Shown here piece by piece: positions 1-6,406 of a stretch of 8,055 nucleotides of DNA. The position numbers and the translations under genes were made by a program. The notes beneath the pieces are model-generated. The model saw only the letters and a program-made list of their open reading frames with translations, was not told the DNA's origin and made no database searches. This stretch comes from UBA9732 sp031935845 (GTDB taxonomy: Bacteria; Spirochaetota; Spirochaetia; Sphaerochaetales; Sphaerochaetaceae). Position 1 is the first letter of the stretch; each line of letters opens with the position of its first letter. The stretch covers positions 1-8,055 of the forward strand of contig JAJBWA010000171.1 in NCBI GenBank assembly GCA_031935845.1, in the 5' to 3' direction.

Positions 1-337
1 CATGGAAACGGGATATCAACTTGCCAGGGAGTACTTTGCATCCCCGTGTGGAGCCACGGCCATCTTCTGTGCAACCGATGCCCTGGCCCTGGGTGTGATG
101 CACGCGGCCGATGAGGCAGGGGTGAGGATTCCCGAGGACGTTTCGCTTCTGGGATTCGACAACATTTCATTCACTGCGCTTCCCAGAATAGGCATCACGA
201 CCGTAGAGCAGCCCAAGACCGAGATGGCCCGGGCGGCAATGGATCTGGTGCTTGAAGAGCAGGAAGAGGGTGCGGAGAAGGCTTCCCGGAGCATAGCCCC
301 GCGGCTTGTGGAACGTACTTCCTGCAGACAGATATGA
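1..337 (+). CDS. LacI-family transcriptional regulator, C-terminal part (5' end outside window)
   Basis: This is the C-terminal ligand-sensing lobe of a LacI/GalR-type repressor; the frame is open at base 1, so the DNA-binding helix-turn-helix and the first lobe lie upstream of the window. The visible 111 residues show the family's typical order: a hydrophobic strand with TAIFCATDALALG, then AGVRIPEDVSLLGFDN, then ITTVEQP followed by a helix (KTEMARAAMDLVLEE), and the usual ending with a PRLVERTSC strand. Family knowledge: such proteins bind a sugar-like effector in the cleft between the lobes and release or bind palindromic operators with a central CG. A palindrome of that kind lies at 1281-1296, so this regulator is the best candidate controller of the transporter operon, which is an inference. 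The stop codon is 28 bases before the kinase gene, suggesting co-transcription. The ATG at base 2 is internal and is not the true start. Confidence 0.93.
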   Translation, partial: METGYQLAREYFASPCGATAIFCATDALALGVMHAADEAGVRIPEDVSLLGFDNISFTALPRIGITTVEQPKTEMARAAMDLVLEEQEEGAEKASRSIAPRLVERTSCRQI

Positions 338-365
338 CAAATAGGAAAGAAAAGAGGTAAGGACG

Positions 366-1241
366 ATGAAGTTCGATACGATGATAATAGGGCAGGTATG
401 CCTTGATACCAACACTGATTTTGACGGACGCACGGAACACCGCTACGGCGGAGCCGTGCTTTACAGCGGACATGCTGCAGACGCAATAGGCTGCAAGGTG
501 GCCGTGGTTCCCAAGGGAAATCCCGCAATCACGAATGCAGATGAAGCCTTCCAAGGGACCAGAATAGCCGTCTTTGCACGCCCCAGTACCAGCAGTACGC
601 TGATGGAGAACGTCTACTTCACGGCAGACAGGGAGCGCAGGCGCTCAAGATGCCTTGCCGTCATAGATCCGTATATGCCGTCGGACATTCCTGATGTGGA
701 TACAGGCGTCTACCACCTTGCCGGCCTGTGCTACGGCGACATCGGGACAGACGTCATCATTGAATGCGCCAGGCGCGGCGATGTTGCCATGGACATCCAG
801 TGCATGCTGCGCCACGTGGAGCCGGACCAGACGCTGAAGCTCCATGACTGGCCGGAAAAGAAGGAATACCTGAAGTACATACGCTACCTCAAGACCGATG
901 CCGCCGAGGCCGAGATCATGACCGGTCTGACGGACAGGGAAGAGGCTGCAAAGCTCATGTACAGCTGGGGCGCAAAGGAAATCGTCATCACGCACAACAC
1001 CGAGGTGATTGCATACGACGGAAAGACCATCTACAGGGCTCCGCTGAAGCCGCGCAACCTCTCCGGCCGCACGGGCAGGGGAGATACCACGTTTGCCGGC
1101 TACATCACCGAGCGCCAGCACGCCGGAATCCAGGAAGCCCTGACGTTCAGCGCGGCACTTGTGTCGCTGAAGATGGAGACTCCCGGTCCGTTCACCGGCA
1201 CCAGGGACGACGTACTCAGATATATAAAAGATTTTTATTGA
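366..1241 (+). CDS. PfkB-family (ribokinase-like) carbohydrate kinase
   Basis: Predicted cytoplasmic ATP-dependent kinase of 291 residues, about normal for the PfkB/ribokinase family. Seen in the sequence: an N-terminal strand IIGQVCLD, the substrate-side glycine pair in YGGAVLYSGHAA (residues 27-37), KTDAAEAEIMTG (176-187) in the place of the family's K-N-x-x-E-x-x-x-L-x-G motif, and the C-terminal anion-hole/catalytic signature GRTGRGDTTFAGY (234-246), where Asp240 should be the catalytic base. The signature reads GRGD rather than the common GAGD, as in some divergent subgroups related to inositol or nucleoside kinases. The substrate cannot be read from the sequence. The start is set by AGAGGTAAGG just before ATG 366. 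The gene follows the LacI fragment closely, and its stop codon sits inside the -35 box of the next promoter. The likely role is to phosphorylate the imported compound or a breakdown product. Family sure, substrate unknown. Confidence 0.9.
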   Translation: MKFDTMIIGQVCLDTNTDFDGRTEHRYGGAVLYSGHAADAIGCKVAVVPKGNPAITNADEAFQGTRIAVFARPSTSSTLMENVYFTADRERRRSRCLAVIDPYMPSDIPDVDTGVYHLAGLCYGDIGTDVIIECARRGDVAMDIQCMLRHVEPDQTLKLHDWPEKKEYLKYIRYLKTDAAEAEIMTGLTDREEAAKLMYSWGAKEIVITHNTEVIAYDGKTIYRAPLKPRNLSGRTGRGDTTFAGYITERQHAGIQEALTFSAALVSLKMETPGPFTGTRDDVLRYIKDFY

Positions 1242-1266
1242 CAGGGGATTTTGCGCAGTTTAAAGT
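1238..1266 (+). promoter_or_regulatory. Predicted sigma-70-type promoter for the HAD-ABC operon
   Basis: A perfect -35 hexamer TTGACA (1238-1243) is followed after exactly 17 bases by TAAAGT (1261-1266), which matches four of six positions of the -10 consensus. Transcription would begin near 1273, leaving a leader of about 49 bases before the HAD start codon. The -35 box overlaps the stop codon of the kinase gene. The -10 box lies within the inverted repeat at 1256-1273, and a second palindrome lies just downstream. Promoter strength and the exact start site are inferred. Confidence 0.68.
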
Positions 1267-1273
1267 TAAACTG
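1256..1273 (+). promoter_or_regulatory. Perfect 8+8 bp inverted repeat over the -10 box (candidate operator)
   Basis: CAGTTTAAAGTTAAACTG consists of two exact 8-base half-sites around an AG centre. It covers the predicted -10 box, so a bound protein would block RNA polymerase. Its half-site differs from that of the LacI-like palindrome 24 bases further on (centre to centre), so it may serve a different regulator. It is AT-rich and has no following T-run, so it does not look like a terminator. Confidence 0.55.
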
Positions 1274-1280
1274 ACAAGGC

Positions 1281-1296
1281 CCGAAAACGTTTACGG
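1281..1296 (+). promoter_or_regulatory. LacI-family operator-like palindrome
   Basis: CCGAAAACGTTTACGG is a 16-base palindrome centred on CG, with one mismatched symmetric pair (A/A at 1284 and 1293). An AAACGTTT core with a central CG is the hallmark of LacI/GalR/CcpA operators. It lies at about +8 to +23 from the predicted transcription start, a typical repression position, and 40 bases before a gene set whose upstream neighbour is a LacI-family protein. Binding by that regulator is inferred. Confidence 0.72.
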
Positions 1297-1321
1297 AAAT
1301 TTGCGTAAAGGAGCGTAATCC

Positions 1322-2068
1322 ATGATAAAAGCTGTGATGTTCGACATGGGCGGAACCATCGAGGACCTCTACACCTGTGAGAGGAACGAGACTGCAACCG
1401 CGTATGCCCTGGACAAGATACTCAAGTCACACGGGATCACCACACCGTACGGCGCCGAGGAGCTGTGGTCCATAGTCGGCCCGCAGATCACCGCCTACAA
1501 GAAGCAGTCGGAAAAGACCATGATCGAGCTCAAGCCGGAGCAGATCTGGCCCGACTACGGCTTCAAGGGAATCGATGTAGACAGGCAGAAGCTCATCGAG
1601 TGCAGCGAGGAGATCGCCGCCATGTGGGAGGTCACCAACTTCGACAGGAAGCTGCGCCCGCACGTCAAGGAGATGCTCAAGGGCCTGAAGGAAGACCTTG
1701 GCCTGTACATCGCCGCGGTGAGCAACACGGGAAGCCTGTTTGTTGTGTTCGATGTCCTGAAACAGTATGGAATACGCGAATATTTCGACGATGTCACGCT
1801 TTCGAGCATCGTCAGCTACAGAAAGCCGCATCCGAATATCTTCAGGATCGCAATAGAGCAGAGCGGCTTCAGACCCGAGGAATGCGCCTTTGTCGGCGAT
1901 ACCCTGTCACGTGATGTCGTGGGCCCCAGGAAGGTGGGCTACGGCAAGATCTTCAAGATCAATTCGTTCCTGTCCCCGCTCAAGGACGTCGGCCACTTCG
2001 ACGTGGCCCCGGACTATGAGATCACGGATATCTACGAGGTCTACGAAATCCTCAAGAAGGGTGTTTGA
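1322..2068 (+). CDS. HAD-superfamily hydrolase (probable small-molecule phosphatase)
   Basis: Cytoplasmic HAD-type hydrolase of 248 residues. All four HAD motifs are visible: motif I FDMGGT with nucleophile Asp8, motif II VSNTG with Ser134, motif III SYRKPHP with Lys168, and motif IV FVGDTLSRDV with Asp193 and Asp198. About 100 residues between motifs I and II form a largely helical cap, as in class C1 enzymes such as phosphoglycolate phosphatase or dehalogenase relatives. Position +2 after the nucleophile, normally the acid/base Asp in phosphatases, is Gly10; this variant occurs in some HAD subgroups and leaves the reaction open. Start: AAAGGAG (1307-1313) eight bases before ATG 1322. It is the first gene behind the operator-controlled promoter and ends two bases before the permease start, so it is probably co-expressed with the transporter and acts on the imported ligand or a metabolite of it. 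Substrate not identifiable. Confidence 0.9.
   Translation: MIKAVMFDMGGTIEDLYTCERNETATAYALDKILKSHGITTPYGAEELWSIVGPQITAYKKQSEKTMIELKPEQIWPDYGFKGIDVDRQKLIECSEEIAAMWEVTNFDRKLRPHVKEMLKGLKEDLGLYIAAVSNTGSLFVVFDVLKQYGIREYFDDVTLSSIVSYRKPHPNIFRIAIEQSGFRPEECAFVGDTLSRDVVGPRKVGYGKIFKINSFLSPLKDVGHFDVAPDYEITDIYEVYEILKKGV
2054..2061 (+). promoter_or_regulatory. Ribosome binding site deciding the permease start
   Basis: AAGAAGGG inside the last codons of the HAD gene lies nine bases before ATG 2071 but only three before the in-frame TTG at 2065. The spacing favours ATG 2071 as the true start. Termination of the HAD gene and initiation of the permease are probably translationally coupled. Confidence 0.6.
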
Positions 2069-2070
2069 AT

Positions 2071-3915
2071 ATGGCTGTCACATCTGTAAAGGAACTGAGG
2101 AAAAACAGGAAGTTCTCATGGACGCGGATCAAGAACCAGGTCCTGGGAATAGTGGGGAACCCGTTCAACGTCATCGTGTTCTTCACGTTGATAATCCTGT
2201 TCGTGCTCATCATCATCCCGCTTCTGATCATGATCCAGAACACCTTCGTGGTGGCAAAGGCCGAGCTCAGGAGCATCCCCGGCGCCAAGATCGGCGACTA
2301 CACGCTGTACTACTGGAAGTACCTGCTGGCCAGCCCGCTGACCAAGACAGTCTTCTGGGAGCCGCTTCTGCACTCGCTGACAATCGGCCTGTTCGTCACG
2401 CTGATTTCCGTGCCGCTCGGATCCATCATGGCCTGGCTCATGGTCCGTACCGACATCCCCGGAAAGAGCGTGCTCTCCGCCATGATCCTGATACCGTACA
2501 TGATTCCGTCATGGTGCAAGGCGCTGTCGTGGCTGTCCATATTCCGAAATGAGTTATCCGGAAGCTATGGATTGCTGTCAGGTATGGGAATCCCGATACC
2601 TGACTGGCTGGCCTACGGGCCCTTTGCAATTATAATAGTCATGGTGATGCACTACTACGCCTTCAGCTACATCATGGTCTCCGGCTCGCTCAGGTCAATC
2701 AACTCCGAGCTCGAGGAGATGGGCGAGATCCAGGGCGCAAGCAAGGTGCAGATCCTCAAGAGCATCACGCTTCCGCTGGTCCTGCCTGCATTCCTTTCCG
2801 CAACCATCATGACCATATCAAAGTCCATAGGAACATACGGTGTTGCGGCAAACCTCGGCAACAGAATCAATTACTACGTGCTTGCAACCAGGATGAAGGA
2901 GTTCATCAACGACAGCCCCAAGGGCGTCGGCTATGCCATGAGCATCCTGATGATCCTGCTTGCCAGCGGAACCATCTTTGCAAACCAGAAGCTGATCGGA
3001 ACACGCAAGTCATATGCAACCATCGGCGGAAAGGGAACCAGAAGCAACCTCATCCCGCTTGGAAAGGCCAAGGTCCCCATGATGATCCTGCTGATAGTGT
3101 TCCTGTTCTTCTCAATGTTCATGCCACTGTTCGTGCTGGTCATGGAGAGCTTCCAGATCGTGCCGGGCAAGGGCTACGGACTGAGCAACCTGTCGCTGTA
3201 CGCATGGATAGGAAAGATAGAGAACGCGCCAAACCCGGCCTTTGCACAGAACGGTCTGTTTGCCAACTCCGAGTTCGGCCGCGCCTGCTGGAACACAATC
3301 AAGCTGTCCATCCTGGGATCCCTGATCACTGCAGTATTCGGCCAGTTCTTCGGCTACGTCACCACACGCGGAAGAGGCAGGTGGTACGGCAAGATGACCG
3401 AGCAGATGATCTTCATCCCGTACCTGATGCCGGGCGTGGCATTCAGTGCCATCTATTTTGCCATGTTCTCGCGCCCCAGGCTGGGAGGCCTGATCCCGTC
3501 GCTGTACGGAACCTTTGCGCTGATCCTGCTGTGTTCGATAGTCAAGCACTTCCCGTTTGCAAGCCGCTCGGGATCGTCCAACATGATGCAGATAAGCGTG
3601 GAGCTTGAAGAGGCGGCCGACCTTGCCGGCGCAAGCTTCTGGAAGAGAATCGGCAAGATCGTCATCCCGCTTGCAAAGGGCGGATTCGTATCCGGATTCC
3701 TGCTTTCGTTCATAAGCATAGCCAAGGAGCTGGACCTGATAGCGCTGCTGATGACCCCGTCCAACTACACGCTGTCGTTCCTTTCATTCGACTATTCCAA
3801 GGAGGCGATGCCCCAGGTTGCCGACGCAATCTGCATCGTCATCATATTATTCATACTTGTCTGCAACCAGCTTGCCAAGAAGATAGGCGGCGATGTTTCC
3901 AAGAGCATGGGTTGA
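2071..3915 (+). CDS. ABC transporter permease, two permease domains fused (FbpB/AfuB-like)
   Basis: Inner-membrane permease of 614 residues in which both halves of the channel are one polypeptide. Each half has a BPD-transport-type cytoplasmic loop that docks the ATPase: ELEEMGEIQGASKVQILKSI (213-232) before LP in the first half, and ELEEAADLAGASFWKRIGKI (511-530) before VIP in the second. Strong hydrophobic segments include about 33-57, 100-125, 135-150, 183-205, 235-255, 285-305 (first half) and 335-358, 410-432, 446-465, 480-495, 535-560, 584-600 (second half). This two-in-one layout is known from the ferric/sugar-phosphate (FbpB, AfuB) group; separate subunits are usual in PotBC or PhnUV systems. 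It starts two bases after the HAD stop. The short basic N-terminus before the first helix is cytoplasmic. It works with the ATPase and binding protein that follow. The transported compound is not revealed by the permease itself. Confidence 0.93.
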   Translation: MAVTSVKELRKNRKFSWTRIKNQVLGIVGNPFNVIVFFTLIILFVLIIIPLLIMIQNTFVVAKAELRSIPGAKIGDYTLYYWKYLLASPLTKTVFWEPLLHSLTIGLFVTLISVPLGSIMAWLMVRTDIPGKSVLSAMILIPYMIPSWCKALSWLSIFRNELSGSYGLLSGMGIPIPDWLAYGPFAIIIVMVMHYYAFSYIMVSGSLRSINSELEEMGEIQGASKVQILKSITLPLVLPAFLSATIMTISKSIGTYGVAANLGNRINYYVLATRMKEFINDSPKGVGYAMSILMILLASGTIFANQKLIGTRKSYATIGGKGTRSNLIPLGKAKVPMMILLIVFLFFSMFMPLFVLVMESFQIVPGKGYGLSNLSLYAWIGKIENAPNPAFAQNGLFANSEFGRACWNTIKLSILGSLITAVFGQFFGYVTTRGRGRWYGKMTEQMIFIPYLMPGVAFSAIYFAMFSRPRLGGLIPSLYGTFALILLCSIVKHFPFASRSGSSNMMQISVELEEAADLAGASFWKRIGKIVIPLAKGGFVSGFLLSFISIAKELDLIALLMTPSNYTLSFLSFDYSKEAMPQVADAICIVIILFILVCNQLAKKIGGDVSKSMG

Positions 3916-3920
3916 GGAGG
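3914..3920 (+). promoter_or_regulatory. Ribosome binding site deciding the ATPase start
   Basis: GAGGAGG overlaps the permease stop codon (3913-3915) and lies six bases before ATG 3927. An upstream in-frame TTG at 3912 would contain the ribosome binding site within the coding region, so it is rejected as the start. The overlap with the stop codon suggests translational coupling. Confidence 0.8.
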
Positions 3921-3926
3921 TTTTTC

Positions 3927-5084
3927 ATGAGCAGAATCGTTTTGGAGCATATCGATAAATTCTACGGAGACAATCACGTCCTCAAGGACATCAACCTCAC
4001 AATCGAGGACGGCGACTTCATGACGTTGCTGGGACCGTCCGGCTGCGGAAAGACCACGACCCTCAGAGTCGTCTCAGGCCTTGAGAAACCGCAGGGCGGA
4101 AAGATGACCATGGACGACCGCACCATAATCGACGCAGACGAATCGTTCTACGAGGAGCCTTCCAAGCGCGGCCTGAACCTGGTGTTCCAGAGCTACGCGC
4201 TGTGGCCGCACATGACCGTCTTCCAGAACGTCGCCTTCGGTCTGAAGATCAAGAAGATGAAGAAGGAAGAGATAGAGGACACCGTCATGCGCGCCCTGGC
4301 AACCATGCGTATCGCCGAGTACCGCGACAGGTACCCCAACGAGCTTTCCGGCGGACAGCAGCAGCGTGTGGCCATTGCCCGCGCCATTGCATCCAGCCCC
4401 AAGCTCCTGCTGCTGGATGAGCCGCTTTCCAACCTGGACGCACGCCTGAGAATCGACATGCGCGCCGAGCTCAAGCGCCTGCATAAGGAGACGGGAACCA
4501 CCATCATCTACGTCACGCACGACCAGGTGGAGGCGCTGACCATGTCCACGCGCATTGCGCTGTTCAAGGCCGGAGAGATCTCGCAGGTTGCCACGCCGCT
4601 TGAGATTTATACAAATCCCATTGATCTCGAGGCAGCCGACTTCATCGGCAACCCCAGGATCAACTTCATCGATGCCAAGGCAGTGTTCGACGGCGAGAAG
4701 CTGAGCGTGAAGAGTCCCATCGGCGACTACGAGTTCGGCAAGGAGAAGATGAAACTGGACGAGGAGATCCCGCAGGGCCGCGAGTTCGATGTCGTCATGG
4801 GTCTGAGGCCTGAGCTTGTGGACATCTACACGGAGGATCCGCAGCACAAGAACACCATCACGGCCGAGGTCTACGCCTCGCAGCCTGCCGGTTCGGAGTC
4901 TCTGGTGACGCTGACTGTCAACGGTATCGACTTCCTGGCAAAGCAGATAGGTCTTGTGGATTACGACAGCGACCAGAAAGTCTATGTCGTGCTGCATCCT
5001 TCCAGGATGAACGTGTATAATAAAGAGACAGGAAGACTCATCAAGTTTGCCAAGGTCAAGCATCATGCGGGTGTGGATGAGTGA
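3927..5084 (+). CDS. ABC transporter ATP-binding protein (FbpC/PotA/AfuC type)
   Basis: Cytoplasmic ATPase subunit of 385 residues that powers the fused permease. All catalytic motifs are intact: Walker A GPSGCGKTT (36-44), Q-loop VFQSYALWPHMT with Gln88, signature LSGGQQQR (140-147), Walker B LLLLDEP with Asp164 and Glu165, D-loop SNLDA (168-172), and H-loop VTHDQ with His198. After the nucleotide-binding domain comes a regulatory extension (about 240-375) with NPRINFIDA and GLRPELVDI, typical of TOBE-type domains in PotA, FbpC and MalK/UgpC relatives. The family covers iron, polyamine and sugar importers, so the ATPase alone does not settle the ligand. The spacing of 11 bases after the permease stop and an overlapping ribosome binding site indicate one transcript. 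Nothing is truncated or unusual in the catalytic core, and an active importer is expected. Confidence 0.95.
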   Translation: MSRIVLEHIDKFYGDNHVLKDINLTIEDGDFMTLLGPSGCGKTTTLRVVSGLEKPQGGKMTMDDRTIIDADESFYEEPSKRGLNLVFQSYALWPHMTVFQNVAFGLKIKKMKKEEIEDTVMRALATMRIAEYRDRYPNELSGGQQQRVAIARAIASSPKLLLLDEPLSNLDARLRIDMRAELKRLHKETGTTIIYVTHDQVEALTMSTRIALFKAGEISQVATPLEIYTNPIDLEAADFIGNPRINFIDAKAVFDGEKLSVKSPIGDYEFGKEKMKLDEEIPQGREFDVVMGLRPELVDIYTEDPQHKNTITAEVYASQPAGSESLVTLTVNGIDFLAKQIGLVDYDSDQKVYVVLHPSRMNVYNKETGRLIKFAKVKHHAGVDE

Positions 5085-5099
5085 GTTGTTTTGAGTTTT

Positions 5100-5113
5100 T
5101 GAATTGTGAATTG
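5100..5113 (+). repeat. Short tandem duplication in the ATPase/binding-protein gap
   Basis: TGAATTG occurs twice head to tail without a gap, in the AT-rich spacer 18 bases before the start codon of the binding-protein gene. It could be replication slippage or part of a leader that exposes the ribosome binding site. No function is evident. Confidence 0.6.
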
Positions 5114-5130
5114 AGCTGAAGGAGAGTGAG

Positions 5131-6390
5131 ATGAAACTGAACAAGATTATCATAATGGTCCTGGCCATGCTGCTGGTATTCTCTGCCGCGGTCTTCGCCG
5201 GCGGTGACGACGAGAAGGGCGGCAAGGCTGCTTCCGACATCGACTATGACAAGCTGAGCATGGCGGAGTTGTATGAACTTGCCAAGCAGGAGAGCGGCGT
5301 GATCAAGGTCTACGCCACCACAACTGATGCATCATCTGCAATCAGGCGCTTCAAGACCGCATTCCCCGAGCTGAAGGACAAGATCGAGTACATCTCATGC
5401 GACAACAACACCGTCGCATCCAAGATCGAGATGGAGTGCGACACGGGCAACATCAACGCCGACGTCATGCAGGTCAAGGACAACAGCGGTGAAATCTACC
5501 ACGAACTGGTGCTTTATGACTACATAAGCATTTATCGCCCGGCATCCATTGCATCCCACATCGACGACGAACTGCTGAAGTTCGGCCTGCCGCTGTACGC
5601 CACGTTCAACCCCTGGTACTACAATACCAAGATGTATCCGGACGGCGCTCCCATCCAGAGCTGGTGGGATATCGTGGAGGGCTATGACCCGTCGACAGGT
5701 TCATACGTCGGCAAGGACGGCGTGAACCATCAGTTCTGGACCATCTACACAAAGGACATCACAGGCCCGTCATACGCCAGCCTCTGGTGCCAGCTGATCA
5801 TCGACGGCGACAAGTTGGCCGAGCAGTATGAGAAGCAGTACGGCAGACCCCTTGAGTACACCTACACCGGCAAGCTCAAGAACGCCGCCGGCATCATGGA
5901 GCTGCCCGAGAACAACGGCGGAGTGGAGCTGTTCTACCGCTTCACGCAGATGAAGATGACAGAGCTCGATGACGGCGACGGCGTCGTGGATGCCGTTGAC
6001 CAGAGCATCAACGGACCCACGCTTGGCCTGACATCAGCCAGCAAGCTGGACAATGCCGACATGGGCATGAACATCGCCTGGGTCATCGGTCTTGAGCCGT
6101 ACACGGCCTTCAAGGCATGCTCGTATTCCTACCTTGTCAACGGTTCGGACAACCCCGCCGGATCCCGTCTCTACATCATGTACTGCATGGGCGGCGAGGA
6201 CGGCCAGAGCGGATGCTATACGGCATTCGACAAGCGCGGAACATGGTCCGTGCGTGACGATGTCACATACGAGAAGAACGGCAAGACCATTGACGAAGTC
6301 CACCTGACTGAGCCTGATTTCGACAAGATCTACGAGACTTATCCCAATGTAAAGGCTTACTGGACATATTGGAGATCTTTGGCAAAGTAA
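5131..6390 (+). CDS. ABC transporter substrate-binding protein, exported
   Basis: Periplasmic ligand-binding protein of 419 residues. The N-terminus has Lys residues, a hydrophobic core (about 6-20) and AVFA before GG, predicting signal peptidase I cleavage after Ala23; there is no lipobox cysteine. The mature part follows the iron/polyamine/AfuA-like fold order: a first strand VIKVYATTT (57-65), a helix with DASSAIRRFKTAFPE, a NADVMQVKDN segment (109-118), the hinge-like LPLYATFNPWYYNT (153-166), and a C-terminal NGSDNPAGSRLYIMYCMGGEDGQ region resembling the end-of-fold helix of such proteins. No adjacent tyrosine pair is recognisable at the late position where FbpA-type proteins bind iron, and the genomic neighbours suggest a sugar-like ligand. 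Residues 281-290 (DGDGVVDAVD) look like a calcium-binding loop. AAGGAG (5119-5124) lies six bases before ATG 5131. The 46-base gap to the ATPase gene is the longest inside the operon and contains a tandem TGAATTG pair. Confidence 0.9.
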   Translation: MKLNKIIIMVLAMLLVFSAAVFAGGDDEKGGKAASDIDYDKLSMAELYELAKQESGVIKVYATTTDASSAIRRFKTAFPELKDKIEYISCDNNTVASKIEMECDTGNINADVMQVKDNSGEIYHELVLYDYISIYRPASIASHIDDELLKFGLPLYATFNPWYYNTKMYPDGAPIQSWWDIVEGYDPSTGSYVGKDGVNHQFWTIYTKDITGPSYASLWCQLIIDGDKLAEQYEKQYGRPLEYTYTGKLKNAAGIMELPENNGGVELFYRFTQMKMTELDDGDGVVDAVDQSINGPTLGLTSASKLDNADMGMNIAWVIGLEPYTAFKACSYSYLVNGSDNPAGSRLYIMYCMGGEDGQSGCYTAFDKRGTWSVRDDVTYEKNGKTIDEVHLTEPDFDKIYETYPNVKAYWTYWRSLAK

Positions 6391-6396
6391 TTTCCT

Positions 6397-6401
6397 GGGA
6401 G
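6397..6401 (+). promoter_or_regulatory. Ribosome binding site deciding the start of the four-helix protein
   Basis: GGGAG lies five bases before ATG 6407. An in-frame GTG at 6401 overlaps this site and TTG 6404 is too close to it, so ATG 6407 is preferred. The site is weaker than those of the transporter genes. Confidence 0.5.
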
Positions 6402-6406
6402 TGTTG

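Noticed and set aside
1256..1273. Inverted repeat as a terminator of the kinase gene
   Set aside because: The stem would be AT-rich with a two-base centre and there is no T-run after it. Overlap with a -10 box makes an operator more likely.
1465..1914. Plus-strand frame of 149 codons inside the HAD gene
   Set aside because: It overlaps intact HAD motifs in another frame and its translation is rich in Arg, Gln and His with no motif, as expected for an off-frame shadow.
2631..2636. TATAAT inside the permease gene
   Set aside because: It encodes consecutive Ile residues of a membrane helix and has no -35 partner. Chance match.
4074..5240. Long open frame of 388 codons on the minus strand
   Set aside because: It lies entirely opposite the ATPase and binding-protein genes, has no recognisable domain and is rich in residues expected from antisense reading of GC-rich codons. 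It is a shadow.
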